From NCBI GenBank assembly GCA_026418215.1, contig JAOABT010000580.1, forward strand, positions 1 through 8,172: 8,172 nucleotides of DNA. The letters are read 5' to 3'. Source of the stretch: Clostridia bacterium (lineage in GTDB: Bacteria > Bacillota > Clostridia > DSM-8532). Below are positions 6,282 through 8,172 of the stretch, one piece after another (positions within the stretch are counted from its first letter, which is position 1; every line of letters begins with the position of its first letter). The notes beneath the pieces were generated by a model, which did no database searches, was not told the DNA's origin, and worked only from the letters and a program-made list of their open reading frames with translations. The translations under genes were made by a program, and so were the position numbers.

Positions 6282-6384
6282 CGTCTGTCCGCTTTTTACG
6301 TACCATGAAATCTTTCGTTTCCCGTAGAACTAAGAAATACAAAAGATACAGAATCATGGATTATCTTCATGTTCCGTTTATAGC

Positions 6385-6717
6385 CTAAATGATCTGAACC
6401 TCTGTTCCAATGGGAACCAAATTGCTTAACTCTATGACATCCTTATTGTAAAGCCGGATACACCCGTTGGTCACATAATTACCAATGGAGGCCGGATTAT
6501 TGGTACCGTGAATCCCGTAGTGAGGCTTGCTTAAGCCCAGCCAGCGCGCACCGAACGGCCCGCCGGGGTTGACAGCACGGTTAACAATGGTGTAGGTGCC
6601 TTTCGGTGTGGGGGTTGAGGGTTTGCCCAAGGCTACGGGATAAATCCTATAGACAATACCATCCTTGTAGAGCGTCAAGTTTAGTTTATTCGTATCGATA
6701 ACTATACTGTAGGCCAT
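6385..6717 (-). CDS. YkuD-type L,D-transpeptidase without LysM or signal peptide
   Basis: This is a 110-residue, catalytic-domain-only member of the YkuD family, which makes 3-3 (L,D) crosslinks or attaches proteins to peptidoglycan by means of a Cys thioester. The fold runs from an N-terminal strand (SIVIDTNKLNLTLYKDG) through VALGKPSTPTPKG (28-40) to the active site: H70 in YGIHGTNNP, then TNGCIR at 83-88 with C86 as nucleophile and R88. It resembles the catalytic half of Bacillus subtilis YkuD, which also has HGTNNPASIG and an x-GCIR motif, but that protein carries an N-terminal LysM that is absent here. There is no signal peptide or membrane anchor. That fits a protein made inside a mother cell or spore compartment, or one exported by other means; this is inference. 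AGGAG lies 7 bases before the ATG at 6717. It is probably expressed separately from ileS, which ends 462 bases upstream. Confidence 0.92.
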   Translation of the reverse strand: MAYSIVIDTNKLNLTLYKDGIVYRIYPVALGKPSTPTPKGTYTIVNRAVNPGGPFGARWLGLSKPHYGIHGTNNPASIGNYVTNGCIRLYNKDVIELSNLVPIGTEVQII

Positions 6718-6818
6718 GTTTAGGCTCCTGAGATTAAAGCGTTACTATAATTTATTAAGCAAAGCCTTAAGGTGTGAGAGGCCATCACGTAGAACTCATC
6801 AAAGAAAACAGTTCGGGG

Positions 6819-6911
6819 CTTCTTATTGAATAGCATTTTAGCCTCAATTTAACCTGCTCTTTAGTTCATATCCGGTCCCTCCTTTAATCTTCTTATTGAA
6901 GCTATAGCCTC
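6819..6911. repeat. Two imperfect direct repeats, 70 bases apart
   Basis: CTTCTTATTGAA occurs exactly at 6819-6830 and 6889-6900. In both copies TAGCCTC follows, after 8 bases in the first (6839-6845) and after 4 in the second (6905-6911). A looser relative, TTTATTAAGCAAAGCCTTAA, lies near 6751-6770. The repeats bracket the isolated ribosome binding site. They may be a duplication left by a mobile element or paired regulatory sites. Confidence 0.5.
6861..6885 (-). other. Strong ribosome binding site followed by a two-codon ORF (Met-Asn-stop)
   Basis: On the minus strand AAAGGAGG (6885-6878) is followed after 8 bases by ATG AAC TAA (6869-6861). The site and spacing are as good as any real gene start in the window, but the frame closes at once. 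It could be a minigene, a leader that stalls or sequesters ribosomes ahead of the transpeptidase gene, or the remains of a lost gene. All three are inference. Confidence 0.4.
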
Positions 6912-7012
6912 GGTTTATCTCATAAATCTATTTCGTAATCTATGTCTTACTTCAATCGTCCGCGTTCAGAAGCTCAATAGAGTAAAAATGCCAATAACAT
7001 TCTGGAAGTAAA

Positions 7013-7098
7013 AAGTGCACCCCTGGCTTTGATAATCGCCCTATGTTGAAAATGAGTACTTTTCACCATAAGAGGATTTCTACATCCGGAGTGCACTT
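7013..7098. mobile_element. Short segment with terminal inverted repeats, possible MITE or insertion sequence relic
   Basis: AAGTGCAC (7013-7020) and GTGCACTT (7091-7098) are perfect inverted arms about 86 bases end to end. With mismatches the similarity extends a few bases inward (CCCC-TGG against TCCGGA on the opposite strand). Inside lies a second partial palindrome, TGAAAA (7047-7052) with TTTTCA (7060-7065). On the minus strand just beyond the outer arm, TTTTTACT recurs 26 bases apart (near 7014-7007 and 6988-6981), as in the multi-repeat ends of IS21-like elements. There is no transposase and no clear target duplication, so the identity is uncertain. Confidence 0.35.
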
Positions 7099-7179
7099 GC
7101 TTTTTATTGTATTTTGTTTTCAGTACTTTGAGGTGTACCCAATACGCTCAGGCCGCCTCTTGACACAGTTTACCAGGGG

Positions 7180-8172
7180 CTAAACGGCCTCGGCACAGCG
7201 TGAGCAGAGTGTCGGATGCTCGTGGCTGTGGCCTACGGTTTCGTCATAAATCCAGCAGCGCTCGCATTTCTCGCCATCCGCGGTCACAACCTCTACCTCA
7301 AGGCCATTGTTAGGTTCGGGCGCAATTTCAACCTGAGAGGTAATGAAGATGGTGGGCAGAATTTCGGCATTGCTGTTAAGGAACTCAAGCATATTGCCGT
7401 CAGCCTTTAAGACCACCTTAGCCTGCAGAGACTGGCCGATGAGCTTCTTGTTTCTGGCTTCTTCAAGGGCCTTCAGTACACTGTCGCGCACCTCAAGGAG
7501 GCGGTTCCACTTAAGCTCAAGGGCTTCGTTATCATACTCCGCCTTCACTGTAGGCCCGTCGTTGAGGATGAAGCTTTCGGCATTGTCGTTCTCGCTGTGG
7601 GGCAGGTACTTCCAGATCTCATCAGCTGTAAAGGCCAGAACGGGTGAGAGCAGCCTTGTCAGTGTATCAAGGATGATATACATGGCGGTCTGGCCGGCAC
7701 GGCGTGCCTTGTCATCTGCCTTTGAAGCATACATTCTGTCCTTGGTCACATCCAGATAGAAATTACTCATGTCGACCACGCAGAAGTTATGGATGGCGTG
7801 GAGCATGACATGGAATTCATAGTCCGCATAGGCCTTTTCAATCTTGGCAACAAGCTGGTTGAGCTTTAAAAGCGCATACTGGTCAATTTCCTGGAGCTCG
7901 TTGTAGGGCACCATGTGCTTGTTGGGATCGAAATCAAAAATGTTGCCCAGGATAAAGCGGGCGGTATTACGGATTTTTCTGTAGCTTTCAGAAAGCTGCT
8001 TCAAGATATCGTTGGAAATACGGATATCCACCTTGTAATCGCTTGAGGCCACCCAAAGCCTTAGGATATCAGCGCCGTATTGGTTGCAGATATCCAGCGG
8101 GTCAATACCGTTGCCGAGAGATTTACTCATCTTTCGGCCCTGTCCGTCAACAACATAGCCGTGGGTGAGAAC
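7180..8172 (-). CDS. ileS: Isoleucyl-tRNA synthetase, C-terminal 330 residues (5' end outside window)
   Basis: The visible part runs in frame from the window edge to a TAG at 7180-7182. It starts VLTHGYVVDGQGRKMSKS, so the second class I signature KMSKS is at fragment residues 14-18, followed by LGNGIDPLDICNQYGADILR, the typical start of the post-catalytic segment in IleS. The anticodon-binding helical domain follows (about 45-260). A C-terminal zinc knuckle is present with C303 and C306 (CERC) and C323 and C326 (CSRC). This knuckle marks the common bacterial type of IleS. The HIGH motif and editing domain lie outside the window. The enzyme charges tRNA-Ile in the cytoplasm. Any T-box leader would be upstream and cannot be seen. 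No strong terminator hairpin is visible in the gap after it. Confidence 0.97.
   Translation of the reverse strand, partial: VLTHGYVVDGQGRKMSKSLGNGIDPLDICNQYGADILRLWVASSDYKVDIRISNDILKQLSESYRKIRNTARFILGNIFDFDPNKHMVPYNELQEIDQYALLKLNQLVAKIEKAYADYEFHVMLHAIHNFCVVDMSNFYLDVTKDRMYASKADDKARRAGQTAMYIILDTLTRLLSPVLAFTADEIWKYLPHSENDNAESFILNDGPTVKAEYDNEALELKWNRLLEVRDSVLKALEEARNKKLIGQSLQAKVVLKADGNMLEFLNSNAEILPTIFITSQVEIAPEPNNGLEVEVVTADGEKCERCWIYDETVGHSHEHPTLCSRCAEAV

Larger units (their letters stand above)
6718..7179 (-). other. Gene-free region between ileS and the L,D-transpeptidase gene
   Basis: I see no coding region in these 462 bases. On the minus strand, stops are frequent in every frame. It contains two imperfect direct repeats (6819-6911), a strong but seemingly idle ribosome binding site with a two-codon ORF (6861-6885), and an inverted-repeat segment (7013-7098). 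No tRNA cloverleaf or known riboswitch core was recognised, and no convincing promoter for the transpeptidase gene was found; the best -10 is TATAGT near 6742-6747 with a poor -35. The base composition is more AT-rich than the genes, consistent with decayed or regulatory DNA. Confidence 0.6.

Noticed and set aside
7150..7179. AGGC-G-GCCT palindrome after ileS as a terminator
   Set aside because: The loop would be a single base and no T-run follows, so it cannot act as a rho-independent terminator.
6718..7179. A riboswitch or T-box ahead of the L,D-transpeptidase gene
   Set aside because: No conserved riboswitch core or T-box sequence, and no terminator/antiterminator pair, could be recognised.
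7160..7188. Plus-strand TTGACA near the end of ileS as a promoter
   Set aside because: At 16-18 bases downstream there is no acceptable -10 hexamer, and no plus-strand gene follows.

Overview
The window looks like a chromosomal stretch of an anaerobic, probably spore-forming member of the Clostridia (Firmicutes). The reasons are the moderate GC content, strong AAGGAG-type ribosome binding sites ahead of nearly every gene, sigma-A type promoters, a cluster of M42 peptidases, and a YkuD-like L,D-transpeptidase that resembles the Bacillus spore protein. Genus cannot be decided from the sequence alone. Every supported gene lies on the minus strand, so transcription runs from high to low coordinates.

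In transcription order the window opens with the C-terminal 330 residues of isoleucyl-tRNA synthetase (7180-8172, cut by the window edge). A gene-free stretch of about 460 bases follows (6718-7179). It holds a pair of 12-base direct repeats, an inverted-repeat segment that may be a relic of an insertion sequence, and a strong ribosome binding site that leads only to a two-codon ORF. Next is a 110-residue L,D-transpeptidase (6385-6717) with a complete YkuD catalytic motif but no LysM domain and no signal peptide.

A near-consensus promoter at 6253-6281, flanked by a perfect 10-base inverted repeat, drives a compact three-gene unit. It encodes a MoxR-like AAA+ ATPase (5138-6211), a DUF2201-type protein combining a zincin-like HExxH domain with a C-terminal VWA/MIDAS domain (3981-5117), and an unrecognised 120-residue protein (3615-3977). 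This is the most distinctive system in the window. By analogy with other MoxR-VWA pairs, the ATPase probably remodels a target brought to it by the VWA protein, but the target is unknown.

A second promoter (extended -10, 3536-3544) precedes three tandem M42-family metallo-aminopeptidase genes (2439-3470, 1339-2439, 360-1337). They are coupled by a 1-base overlap and a 1-base gap and keep the full set of metal ligands. They diverge in places, which suggests different substrate preferences or mixed assemblies. They fit cytoplasmic degradation of short peptides.

The window ends with the first 70 codons of a membrane protein that resembles the DUF318/ArsP permease family (1-211). It is preceded by a 7-1-7 palindrome that overlaps a candidate -10 box. 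No rRNA, tRNA, CRISPR array or intact mobile element was seen, and no convincing rho-independent terminator was found in any gap.
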